A stretch of 64,000 nt of DNA from Pseudomonadota bacterium (GTDB taxonomy: Bacteria; Pseudomonadota; Alphaproteobacteria; Rhodobacterales; Rhodobacteraceae): the NCBI GenBank assembly GCA_020161615.1, contig JAIUPD010000003.1, positions 1-64,000 of the forward strand, given 5' to 3'. The notes beneath the pieces are model-generated. The model had not been told where the DNA came from, did no database searches, and was given only the letters and a program-made list of their open reading frames with translations. Made by a program: the position numbers and the translations under genes. Positions 34,043 to 41,744 of the stretch are shown here, in pieces; positions within the stretch are counted from its first letter, which is position 1, and every line of letters starts with the position of its first letter.

Positions 34043-36288
34043 TGGCGAAGGACGAGATCAGCAAGGGATACACCTGGATCGGCACCACGCCGGACCGCCC
34101 GGACGGTCTGGACAAGGTGACGGGCCGCGCGCGCTATGGCGCGGATTTCAGCCTGCCCAACATGCTGCACGGCGCGGTGGTCCGCTCGCCCCATGCCCAC
34201 GCCCGGATCGTGAAGATCGACGCGACCAAGGCGCTGGCGCTGAAGGGCGTGAAGGCGGTGGTGACCCGCGCCGACCTGCCCACGGGCCTGACGGGCGAGG
34301 ATTTCTACCTTCAGGAAAACACGCTGGCCGGCGAGAAGGCGCTCTATGACGGCCATGCCGTCGCAGCGGTGGCGGCGACCACGGCGCTGATCGCCCAGGA
34401 TGCCGCGAAGCTGATCGAGGTGGAATACGAGGTCCTGCCGCATGTGACCGACGTGGACGAGGCGATGAAGCCCGACGCGCCGGTCATCATGCCGGGCTGC
34501 GCCGACCATTCGGTGCCCGAAGGCTCGGCCCCGAACGTCGCCCGCTATATCGACTTCGGCCGCGGCGATCTGGAGGCGGGCTTTGCCGAGGCGGATGTGG
34601 TGCGTTCCGCGCATTACACGACCGAGGCCACGCATCAGGGCTATATCGAGCCCCATGCGGCGGTGGGCCAGATGGGCGCCGACGGCAAGGGCGAGATGTG
34701 GGTCTGCACCCAGGGCCAATGGTACATCCGCAAGATGTGCTCGGCCGTCCTCGGCACCGACCCCGCGCAATTGCGCGTCACGCCCTCGGAAATCGGCGGC
34801 GGCTTCGGCGGCAAGACCACGATCTTCATGGAGCCCCTGCCGCTGGCGCTGTCGAAGAAAGCGGGCGGCCGGCCGGTCAAGATGGTCATGACAAGGGCCG
34901 AGGTGCTGCGGGCGACCGGCCCCACCGCGTCCGCGTCCATGGACGTGAAGATGGGGATGAAGAAGGACGGCACGATCACCGCCGCCCGCGTCGATTTCCG
35001 CATGCAGGGCGGGCCCTTCCCCGGCGCGTCGCCCGTGGGTGAGGCGCTGTCCTGCGCCTTCGCCTGCTACGACATCCCCAACCTCGCCCATCACGGGTGG
35101 GAGGTTCTGGCCAACCGTCCGAAATGCGCCGCCTACCGCGCCCCGGGCTCGCCCATGGCGGCCTATGCCGTGGAAAGCATGGTGGATGAACTCTGCCGCG
35201 AACTCGGCCTCGACCCGATCGAGGTACGGCTGAAGAACGGCGTGAAGGAGGGCACGCGCGCCTCCTACGGGCCGAAATACAAGCGCATCGGTCTGGTGGA
35301 GACGCTGGAAGCGGCCAAGGCACACCCGAACTACGCCGTCGCGCTTGGTCCCAATCAGGGCCGGGGCGTGGCCTCGGGTTTCTGGTTCAACCACGGCGGC
35401 GAGACTTCGGTGTCGATGGCGATCACCGAGGACGGCACCGCGCAGGTGTCCGTGGGCACCCCGGACATTGGCGGCAGCCGCGCCTCCATCGCGCTGATGG
35501 CGGCGGAGACGCTGGGCATCCCTTACGAAAACGTCCGGGTGAACATCGTCGAGACGGGCGCCCTGGGCGTGAACGAGCCGACCCATGGCTCGCGCGCGAC
35601 CTTTGCCAGCGGCAAGGCGATGTGGGAAGCGGCGCAGGGCGCCATCAAGGAGATGTGCAAACGCGCGGCGGCCAAGTGGGACATCGACCCCGAGGCCGTG
35701 ACCTGGAAGGACGGCGCGGCGCATCCCGCCGGTGAGAACGCCGGCAAGTTCGAGCCGATGACCATCAAGGAAATCGCCGCCGAGATGGGCTCGACCGGCG
35801 GCCCGATCTCGGGCCACCATGAATCGACGCCCGCGGGCGCGGGCCCGTCCTTCGGCACGCATGTGGTGGATGTGGAGGTCGATCCCGAGACCGGCCACAC
35901 CAAGGTGCTGCGCTATCTGGTGGTGCAGGATGCGGGCACGGCGATCCATCCGGCCTATGTCGAGGGCCAGTATCAGGGCGGCGCCGCGCAGGGCATCGGC
36001 TGGGCGCTGAACGAGGCCTATATCTATGGTCAGGACGGGCGGTTGCAGAACCCGATCTTCCTGGATTACCGGATGCCGGTGGCCTCGGACCTGCCGATGA
36101 TCGACACGGTGATCGTCGAGGTGCCGAACCCGGGCCACCCCTTCGGCGTGCGCGGCGTGGGCGAAACGGGCATCACGCCCCCCCTGCCCGCGCTGGCCAA
36201 CGCCATCCACGCGGCAACCGGGGCGCGGCTGAGGAAGCTGCCGATGAACCCGCCCGCGGTGCTGGCGGCGATCCGGGCGAAAGGCTGA
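34042..36288 (+). CDS. Molybdenum hydroxylase molybdopterin-binding (large) subunit
   Basis: 748 aa, xanthine dehydrogenase/aldehyde oxidoreductase superfamily. The cofactor-binding GGGFGGKT is near residue 254 and the catalytic Glu lies in RGVGETGITPP near the C-terminus. The active-site loop reads AYRAPGSPMAAYAVES; it lacks the Cys loop of CO dehydrogenase, so this is not CoxL form I. Likely hydroxylates an aldehyde or N-heterocycle using a Mo-cytosine dinucleotide-type cofactor. Substrate unknown. Start ATG one base into the previous stop; a GTG one codon earlier is possible. Confidence 0.93.
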   Translation: MAKDEISKGYTWIGTTPDRPDGLDKVTGRARYGADFSLPNMLHGAVVRSPHAHARIVKIDATKALALKGVKAVVTRADLPTGLTGEDFYLQENTLAGEKALYDGHAVAAVAATTALIAQDAAKLIEVEYEVLPHVTDVDEAMKPDAPVIMPGCADHSVPEGSAPNVARYIDFGRGDLEAGFAEADVVRSAHYTTEATHQGYIEPHAAVGQMGADGKGEMWVCTQGQWYIRKMCSAVLGTDPAQLRVTPSEIGGGFGGKTTIFMEPLPLALSKKAGGRPVKMVMTRAEVLRATGPTASASMDVKMGMKKDGTITAARVDFRMQGGPFPGASPVGEALSCAFACYDIPNLAHHGWEVLANRPKCAAYRAPGSPMAAYAVESMVDELCRELGLDPIEVRLKNGVKEGTRASYGPKYKRIGLVETLEAAKAHPNYAVALGPNQGRGVASGFWFNHGGETSVSMAITEDGTAQVSVGTPDIGGSRASIALMAAETLGIPYENVRVNIVETGALGVNEPTHGSRATFASGKAMWEAAQGAIKEMCKRAAAKWDIDPEAVTWKDGAAHPAGENAGKFEPMTIKEIAAEMGSTGGPISGHHESTPAGAGPSFGTHVVDVEVDPETGHTKVLRYLVVQDAGTAIHPAYVEGQYQGGAAQGIGWALNEAYIYGQDGRLQNPIFLDYRMPVASDLPMIDTVIVEVPNPGHPFGVRGVGETGITPPLPALANAIHAATGARLRKLPMNPPAVLAAIRAKG

Positions 36289-36533
36289 TGGTCGAGGTCA
36301 ACCTCTGGTCCGGGCTGCGCAAGTTCACCGACGGCGCCGAGGTGGTCGAGGTCGAGGCGAAGACCGTGGGTCAGGTTCTGGATGCGCTGGTGGCAGCGCA
36401 TCCGGGGCTCGGCCCGGTGATCGAGGCGGGCGTCTCGGTCGCGGTGGACGGCGAAGTGGTGACCGGCGGCCGCCAGACGCCGGTCCAGCCCGACAGCGAG
36501 GTCTTCCTGATGCAGCAGATCAAGGGGGGGTGA
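36288..36533 (+). CDS. MoaD/ThiS-like ubiquitin-fold sulfur carrier
   Basis: 81 aa beta-grasp protein ending in QIKGG, the Gly-Gly tail that is adenylated and thiocarboxylated in MoaD and ThiS. TGATG coupling to the molybdenum hydroxylase large subunit places it in that operon. It could provide sulfur for a dedicated molybdopterin synthase or for the sulfido ligand of the Mo centre. No MoaE, MoeB or XdhC partner is adjacent. Confidence 0.85.
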   Translation: MVEVNLWSGLRKFTDGAEVVEVEAKTVGQVLDALVAAHPGLGPVIEAGVSVAVDGEVVTGGRQTPVQPDSEVFLMQQIKGG

Positions 36534-36650
36534 GGGCCGTCTGGACCTTCTGACCGGCCTCTTGCCCGGGAAGGCCAGAGGCTTCCAGGATGCGCCAGAG
36601 GATGGCCTGTGCCATGCCTGATAGCCGGAGGGGATCAGTTGCGCCGGGAC

Positions 36651-37217
36651 ATGAAGATTACGCTGATCGCCGGCGGGCTCGGTATTGTCGGAGGCGTGGT
36701 CGCGGCAGTGATCGGGCTGATCCCCTTCTTCTTCGCCAACGACACGATCGAGGTGGAACCGGATACGCCGGGACCGTCGCTGATCCTGACCATCGGCGAC
36801 CTGCCTCAGCCAAGCAGCGCGGTCGCTCAGACCCTGAACGCGCTGACCGATGAGGACACATTGCGCGTCGCGTCCCTTTCGCTGATCGGACATGACAACA
36901 TCGGCCTGAGCCAGCATTGTCTGAACGACGGCGAGGATGAGTCCGAGTTTGCCGCCTATCGGCGGCTCGCGGACCTTGGCCTCGGCTCGGCGGCCCTGCA
37001 CGAGACCCCCTCTCCGCCCCGGACCTTCCTGCAGGTCGCTTCGCCGCAGGCCGATGGCAGTTGTGTCCATGTCCTCGATGCGCAGCGGATCGATCAGATA
37101 TGTGCCGAGGCAAGAATGTGCGAACGGTCGTTCTCGTTCGTTCCCAGCGAGTTGGGGGTCGCGACTCGCAGCTATTTGCGGGCGCTTCTGGCCTCGCAGA
37201 TCGGCGGCCGTCCCTGA
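36651..37217 (+). CDS. Membrane-anchored hypothetical protein
   Basis: 188 aa from ATG 36651. One N-terminal transmembrane helix (about residues 3-27, ITLIAGGLGIVGGVVAAVIG) is followed by an exported domain with four Cys (in SQHCLNDG, DGSCVHV, DQICAEA and ARMCER). In-frame TTG at 36639 has a better placed GGAGGGG and may be the true start. I do not recognise the family. Transcribed after the MoaD-like gene but 117 bp apart. Confidence 0.65.
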   Translation: MKITLIAGGLGIVGGVVAAVIGLIPFFFANDTIEVEPDTPGPSLILTIGDLPQPSSAVAQTLNALTDEDTLRVASLSLIGHDNIGLSQHCLNDGEDESEFAAYRRLADLGLGSAALHETPSPPRTFLQVASPQADGSCVHVLDAQRIDQICAEARMCERSFSFVPSELGVATRSYLRALLASQIGGRP

Positions 37218-37295
37218 GCGGCGGCCCGCGGTGCCCCCCACTTTGCCCCTCGCGTCCTGACCCGTTACCCTCCGCGGGGAATCACGGAGGACACC

Positions 37296-38273
37296 ATGCG
37301 TTTCGCAACGACAGCCCTCGGGCGGCTCTACGCCCTGCCCCGACAGCTTCCTGCCACCCTCGCCGCCCTCCTGCTGCCGACGCTGGCGCTGGCCGATCCC
37401 GTGCAGATCCCCGGGCCCGCCGGGCCGTTGGAAGCCGAGCGCGTCGCCGTCCCCGGGGCCGCGCATGCGCTGGTGATCATCCCGGGGTCGGGTCCCACCG
37501 ACCGGGACGGCAATTCCCCGGGGCTGGGGATGGGCAGCGACACGCTGCGCCTGCTGGCCGAGGGGCTGGCGGCCGAGGGCGTCGCCTCCCTCCGCATCGA
37601 CAAGCGGGGCTTCTTCGGCAGCGAGGGCGCCATCGCCGACCCCAATGACGTGACCATCGCCGCCTATGCCGAGGACGCGCGCGCCTGGGTGCGGGAGGCC
37701 GCCGCCCTCGCGCCCTGCGTCTGGCTGGCCGGGCATTCCGAGGGCGGGCTGGTGGCGCTGGCGGCGGCCCAGGACCCGCCCGAGGCGCTGTGCGGGCTGA
37801 TCCTGATGGCCGCGCCGGGGCGACCGTTGGGGCGGATCATGCTGGAGCAAGTCGAGGCCAACCCGGCCAATGCGCCGATCCTGGAGGAAATGCGCGGGCT
37901 GATCGAGGGGCTGGAGGCGGGACAGACGCGCGATCCGGCGACCGTCTCGGCGCCCCTGCAGGCGCTTTTCACCGAAGGGCAGCAGCGCTACATGATCGAC
38001 CTTTTCGCCCAGGATCCGGCGGCACTGGCCCGGGGCTGGGACGGCCCGGCGCTGATCGTGCAGGGCGACGCGGATCTCCAGATCACGCCCCGCGACGCCG
38101 AGGTGCTGGCCGAAGCGATGCCGCAAGCCCGGCGCCTGCCGCTGCCGGGCGGCACGCATCTGCTGAAAGAGGACGTCGCGGGCCAGCCCTTCGCCACCTA
38201 CACGGACCCCAGCCTGCCCCTGCATCCGGCGCTGGTGCCGGGGATCGCGGATTTCCTGGCCGGGGTGGAGTGA
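37296..38273 (+). CDS. Exported alpha/beta hydrolase
   Basis: 325 aa. Probable signal peptide to about residue 33 (LLPTLALA-D). The hydrolase fold has an oxyanion-side IIPGSGPTDRDG, nucleophile elbow GHSEGG near residue 148, acid in VQGDADLQI and late His in GGTHLLK. Resembles the COG1073/FrsA-like esterases. Substrate unknown. Confidence 0.88.
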   Translation: MRFATTALGRLYALPRQLPATLAALLLPTLALADPVQIPGPAGPLEAERVAVPGAAHALVIIPGSGPTDRDGNSPGLGMGSDTLRLLAEGLAAEGVASLRIDKRGFFGSEGAIADPNDVTIAAYAEDARAWVREAAALAPCVWLAGHSEGGLVALAAAQDPPEALCGLILMAAPGRPLGRIMLEQVEANPANAPILEEMRGLIEGLEAGQTRDPATVSAPLQALFTEGQQRYMIDLFAQDPAALARGWDGPALIVQGDADLQITPRDAEVLAEAMPQARRLPLPGGTHLLKEDVAGQPFATYTDPSLPLHPALVPGIADFLAGVE

Positions 38274-38316
38274 GGGACCACGGGCCGCTGCGCGCCGCGG
38301 CTCGGCGGGCCGTCCG

Positions 38317-38583
38317 TCAGTAGTGATAGCGGCACTGGGCGATTTCGAGCGCCTGCTCCGGCCCGCTTCCTGTCACCCGGTAGACCAGCCTGTCCGCCCG
38401 CGTGATTCGACGGGACCACCAGCCGCTCAGATCGCCCTTCAGGGGCTCCGGCTTTCCCGTCCCCTTGAAGGGCGTGCGCGACGCCTCGCTTATCAACGCG
38501 TTCAGACGTTCAAAGACCTTGGCGTCGCTGTTGCGCCAGTGGTGATAGTCCTGCCAGGCGTCGTCAGAGAAGATCAACTTCAT
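38317..38583 (-). CDS. yoeB: Type II toxin YoeB (ribosome-dependent mRNA interferase)
   Basis: 88 aa RelE-fold toxin that cuts mRNA in the ribosomal A site. The E. coli catalytic residues are matched: E46, R65, and the C-terminal His-Tyr pair as H87-Y88 after a four-residue insertion. Overlaps the antitoxin gene by 20 bases, so translation is coupled to it. Intact by inspection. Confidence 0.95.
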   Translation of the reverse strand: MKLIFSDDAWQDYHHWRNSDAKVFERLNALISEASRTPFKGTGKPEPLKGDLSGWWSRRITRADRLVYRVTGSGPEQALEIAQCRYHY

Positions 38584-38830
38584 CGTTCAGAGTTCGCTCC
38601 ATCCCCCGCCCAGCGTCCAGCTGAGCGATGGCTTCCCGCAGGCGTCGGGCGTTGACAGGAGAGTTCAGAAGATAGAGCGTTTCCTGAATCGCATCCCATT
38701 CTTCCTTCCCGACGACAACCACCGCCTCTTTGCCCGCCCGGGTGATCACGGTTTCGGTTTTGTCATGGATCGCGTGATCCATGACGGATTTGAGATGCTT
38801 ACGCGCATCCGTGTAGCTGACTATGTTCAT
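38564..38830 (-). CDS. yefM: Type II antitoxin YefM (Phd/YefM family)
   Basis: 88 aa. N-terminal DNA-binding domain (MNIVSYTDARKHLKSVMDHA, TVITRAGKEAVVVV, EWDAIQETLYLL) and an unstructured C-terminal toxin-neutralising tail. It represses its own operon in complex with YoeB. The ATG is preceded only by CCT and the heptamer repeat, so no normal Shine-Dalgarno is present apart from repeat-derived GAAG. Confidence 0.95.
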   Translation of the reverse strand: MNIVSYTDARKHLKSVMDHAIHDKTETVITRAGKEAVVVVGKEEWDAIQETLYLLNSPVNARRLREAIAQLDAGRGMERTLNDEVDLL

Positions 38831-38833
38831 AGG

Positions 38834-38933
38834 GTGCTTCGTGCTTCGTGCTTCGTGCTTCGTGCTTCGTGCTTCGTGCTTCGTGCTTCGTGCTTCGTGC
38901 TTCGTGCTTCGTGCTTCGTGCTTCGTGCTTCGT
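38834..38933. repeat. Heptanucleotide tandem repeat, about 14 copies, directly upstream of yefM
   Basis: GTGCTTC (GAAGCAC on the yefM strand) is repeated without a visible interruption over 100 bp, i.e. 14.3 copies, ending four bases before the yefM start codon. No frame through the repeat contains a stop on either strand, so it can be read as a seven-residue peptide repeat (EARSTKH in the yefM direction). A 7-bp unit shifts frame with each copy gained or lost. Confidence 0.97.
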
Positions 38934-38942
38934 CCGAGATAT

Positions 38943-38960
38943 AGTACAGCTTCCTGTACA
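38943..38960 (-). promoter_or_regulatory. Putative YefM-YoeB operator with TACTAT promoter element
   Basis: On the minus strand TGTACA and TGTACT lie 12 bp centre to centre as an inverted repeat (arms CTGTAC/GTACAG). E. coli YefM-YoeB binds paired TGTACA cores of similar geometry. TACTAT overlapping the second core is a possible -10 box, though I cannot find a convincing -35. A transcript from here would have a leader made almost wholly of the heptamer repeat. Confidence 0.65.
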
Positions 38961-39378
38961 TTTCCACCCGCATCCGCTCGATTTCCCGCCCGGCGTCATG
39001 ACGCTTGCCACAGGCTCCTCCCCTCCGACCAACACAATGACACGGCGCACCAAGAGCTCCACCACTTCGCGCGCCCCCACCTGGTGCATCCCGACCCCCG
39101 ACCATCCCCACACGCCCCTCCCCCGACGCCACGCTTGACAGAACCCTCGTCCGCCGCCATGGCTGCGGGCATGTTCGGGAACCAGACCCTCTTCAACCGA
39201 CGCGGACCCCGCCCCCAGGCGGCGGCTCTTCGGGCTGCGCGTCGGTCAGGGACTTCTGGCGTGGATACCTGCCTCTCGTAGGCACCCCAAGCAAAGCCCC
39301 ACCGATCCGCGTTCCTGAACCTCCGCAGCCCTCGGCTCCGGGGGCTTTCTTTTACCCGAACCCAGGAAGATCCTCACC
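38961..39378. other. Gene-free stretch between yefM operator and argC
   Basis: No frame here has both a ribosome site and family resemblance. It ends with the argC leader. The only structure I see is the hairpin listed at 39327-39353. Confidence 0.5.
39327..39353 (+). terminator. Hairpin with T-run 25 bp before argC: attenuator or end of an upstream RNA
   Basis: AGCCC (39327-39331) pairs with GGGCT (39342-39346), followed by TTCTTTT. The stem is short and the loop may pair further (CGG/CCG). No protein gene ends just upstream on this strand, so it would either attenuate argC or terminate a small RNA. Confidence 0.35.
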
Positions 39379-40356
39379 ATGAGCATTCGCGTCGGCATCG
39401 TCGGCATCAGCGGTTTTGGCGGCGGGGAAGCGCTGCGCCTGATCGCAAACCACCCCTCGTTCGAGCTTGTCTACGCCGCCGGCGACGGCAGCGCGGGCGC
39501 GCGCCTGATCGACCGCTTCCCCGGCGTCCCGGGGGCGCTGGCCGACCGTGTGATCCAGAAATGGGATCCCGAGGCCCTGCCGGACCTCGACCTCCTCTTC
39601 GCCTCGCTGCCCACCGGCCGGTCGGCGGACGCGCTGGCGCGTGTCCCGGCCAGCGTGAAGATCGTGGATATCGGGGGCGATCACCGCCATGTCGCGGGCT
39701 GGACCTATGGCCTGGCCGATGTCTGGCCCGACAGGATCAGGGGCAGCACCCGCATCGCCAACCCGGGTTGTTTTCCGGTGGCAAGCCTGACCGCGCTGGC
39801 GCCGCTGCTGCAGGCGGGACTGATCGGCACGGACAACATCCTGATCGACGCCAAGACCGGGATCTCGGGCGCCGGACGGGGCGGCGGTGACAGCCGCTTC
39901 GGTTTCGCCGAGACCAACGAAAACCTGATCCCCTACGGCCTGCTCAACCACGTCCATATGCCGGAGATGGCGACGACCATCGCCCAACTGGGCGGGGCCA
40001 GCGCCGCGGGGCTGGTGTTCACGCCGCATCTGGTGCCGATGACCCGGGGCCTCTTGGTCACGATCTATGCCCGGGGGCAGGCGACGACCGCGGATTGCCT
40101 TGCGGCGGCGCGCGCCTTCTATGCCGACCGGCCCTTCGTGCGGGTGACCGACCAGCCGCCGCAGACCAAATGGGCCAGCGGCTCGAACCTCGCCTTCCTC
40201 AGCTACGCCGCCGATCCGGCGCGCAATCTGGTGATGGCGCTGGGGGCGGTGGACAATCTGGGCAAGGGCGCGGCAGGCACCGCGGTTCAGAACGCGAATC
40301 TGATCTGCGGCCTGCCCGAAACCCTGGGGCTGGAGGGCGCGCCGGTCTGGCCCTGA
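39379..40356 (+). CDS. argC: N-acetyl-gamma-glutamyl-phosphate reductase (short type)
   Basis: 325 aa. Reduces N-acetylglutamyl phosphate to the semialdehyde in arginine synthesis. NAD(P)-binding GISGFGGGEALRL is at the N-terminus, the catalytic Cys is C131 in NPGCFP, and late HVHMPEM carries the active-site His. The internal SADF signature of many ArgC proteins is replaced by DIGGDHR, suggesting the less common branch. No other arg gene is nearby. AGGAAG before the ATG. Confidence 0.85.
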   Translation: MSIRVGIVGISGFGGGEALRLIANHPSFELVYAAGDGSAGARLIDRFPGVPGALADRVIQKWDPEALPDLDLLFASLPTGRSADALARVPASVKIVDIGGDHRHVAGWTYGLADVWPDRIRGSTRIANPGCFPVASLTALAPLLQAGLIGTDNILIDAKTGISGAGRGGGDSRFGFAETNENLIPYGLLNHVHMPEMATTIAQLGGASAAGLVFTPHLVPMTRGLLVTIYARGQATTADCLAAARAFYADRPFVRVTDQPPQTKWASGSNLAFLSYAADPARNLVMALGAVDNLGKGAAGTAVQNANLICGLPETLGLEGAPVWP

Positions 40357-40455
40357 CACCGGTGCCTTTGGCAGCGGGGATCGAGGGCCGGGCCCGACAG
40401 CCCCGCTTGAGGCCCCGCGCCGAAGGGCGTAACGCTGTCGCCGAGGGAGAAGGAC

Positions 40456-40947
40456 ATGAGCTTCGCGGACAGTTACCTCGGTCAGTTGAGGGCGGCGGTG
40501 GGCAACCGGCCGCTGCTGGTGATCGGCGTGCGGGTGGTGATCGAGGATGCGGCAGGCCGCGTCCTGATCCTGCGGCGGCAGGATACCGGCGACTGGGGCC
40601 TGCCCGCCGGCGCCATGGAACTGGGGGAATCGGTCGAAGAGGCGATGCGGCGCGAGGTCAGGGAAGAGACCGATCTGCAGCTCGGCGATCTGGAGGTCTT
40701 CGGCCTCTCCTCGGCCCCGGACATCGAGCGGTTCACCTATCCCAACGGCGACCAGGTACAAACCGTCTCGATCCTGGCCCGGGCCCCGCCACTGGGCGGC
40801 ACGCCCGCCTCGAACGATGGCGAGGCCGCAGGCTTCCGCTTCGTCGACCCCGCCGCCATCCCGGCCGAGGGCTTCACCCGGCCCGAATACCCCTCGGTCC
40901 GGGCCTTCCTGCGCTGGCGCGAGACCGGCCGTTTCCAGTTCTTCTGA
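40456..40947 (+). CDS. NUDIX hydrolase
   Basis: 163 aa. The Nudix box is complete: GAMELGESVEEAMRREVREE, with Asp in place of the final Gly. Hydrolyses a nucleoside diphosphate linked to another moiety. The substrate cannot be told from sequence. Only 26 bp separate it from the TSUP permease gene, so the two are probably co-transcribed. Confidence 0.9.
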   Translation: MSFADSYLGQLRAAVGNRPLLVIGVRVVIEDAAGRVLILRRQDTGDWGLPAGAMELGESVEEAMRREVREETDLQLGDLEVFGLSSAPDIERFTYPNGDQVQTVSILARAPPLGGTPASNDGEAAGFRFVDPAAIPAEGFTRPEYPSVRAFLRWRETGRFQFF

Positions 40948-40973
40948 TCCCCGGCAGCGAAAGGCCCTTCCCC

Positions 40974-41720
40974 ATGGATCCAATCCTCGGATTGAGCCCG
41001 CCCGCGCTGGCCTTCATGGCCGCCGTGGTCTTCGTTTCAGCCTTCATGCGGGGCTATTCCGGCTTTGGCTATCCGGTGCTGGTGGTGGCGGCCGGGGCCT
41101 TTGTCACCAACCCGCTGGCGCTCATTCCGGTGGCGGTGCTGGGGGATCTGGTGCTCTGCCTGCAGCACGGCCGCGCGGCCTGGCCCGATATCCATTGGCC
41201 GACCGTCTGGCGGCTGACCCTGGGGGCGCTGATCGGGCTGCTGCCGGGCCTGTGGATCCTGCCCCATATCGACGAGGCGACGGCGCGGATCGCCATTTCG
41301 GGAATGGTACTGCTGGCGTCCCTGGTGATGCTCAGGGGCTGGGTGCTGCCGCCCGGCGCGGGACGGGGCGCAACGCTGGGCATGGGCGTGGTCTCGGGCC
41401 TGGCGGCGCCCGCCGGCGTGGCGGGGCCGCCCGCGGTGATGGTCGCCGCGGCGCTGGGGCTGGCGCCGCTGGTGTTCCGGGCGACGCTGCTGGCCTATTT
41501 CGTGCTGCTCGACAGCATGACCTTCGTGCAATTCGGCCTGGCCGGGAAGATCGACGCCCCGGTGCTGATCGCCACCGCCGCCTCGGTCCCCTTCGTGGTC
41601 CTGGGCAGCTGGTGGGGGGCGCGGCAGGCCATCGGTGCCGACCCCGCCCGCTTTCGCCGCATCACCATCGGCGTTCTGATAGCGATGGCGGCGATCGGCA
41701 TGGTCCGGGCGCTGATCTAG
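40974..41720 (+). CDS. TauE/SafE (TSUP) family membrane permease
   Basis: 248 aa with seven or eight hydrophobic spans. The family repeat elements are FMRGYSGFGYPV in the first half and GLAAPAGVAGPPAVM in the second. TSUP members export or import small anions such as sulfite, sulfoacetate or organosulfonates. The ATG at 40974 was taken; upstream sequence in this frame belongs to the NUDIX gene region. Confidence 0.88.
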   Translation: MDPILGLSPPALAFMAAVVFVSAFMRGYSGFGYPVLVVAAGAFVTNPLALIPVAVLGDLVLCLQHGRAAWPDIHWPTVWRLTLGALIGLLPGLWILPHIDEATARIAISGMVLLASLVMLRGWVLPPGAGRGATLGMGVVSGLAAPAGVAGPPAVMVAAALGLAPLVFRATLLAYFVLLDSMTFVQFGLAGKIDAPVLIATAASVPFVVLGSWWGARQAIGADPARFRRITIGVLIAMAAIGMVRALI

Positions 41721-41744
41721 GCGCGCCCGGACCATGCCCCTGGC

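Noticed and set aside
34042-36288. CO dehydrogenase large subunit (coxL)
   Set aside because: The active-site loop lacks the Cys-containing form I signature and reads AYRAPGSP, as in xanthine/aldehyde-type enzymes.
38834-38933. CRISPR array
   Set aside because: The unit is 7 bp with no spacers, so it is a simple tandem repeat.
38827-39132. Minus-strand frame ending ATGA at yefM, with a segment faintly like a Spo0E helix (IERMRVEMYRKLYYIS)
   Set aside because: The resemblance is short and could be chance, and Spo0E belongs to spore formers. The probable promoter lies inside the frame. It is kept only as part of the leader hypothesis.
38848-39138. Plus-strand frame encoding repeated LRASCFV
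   Set aside because: It exists only because the 7-bp repeat has no stop in any frame. There is no ribosome site or family match. I treat the repeat as DNA or leader structure.
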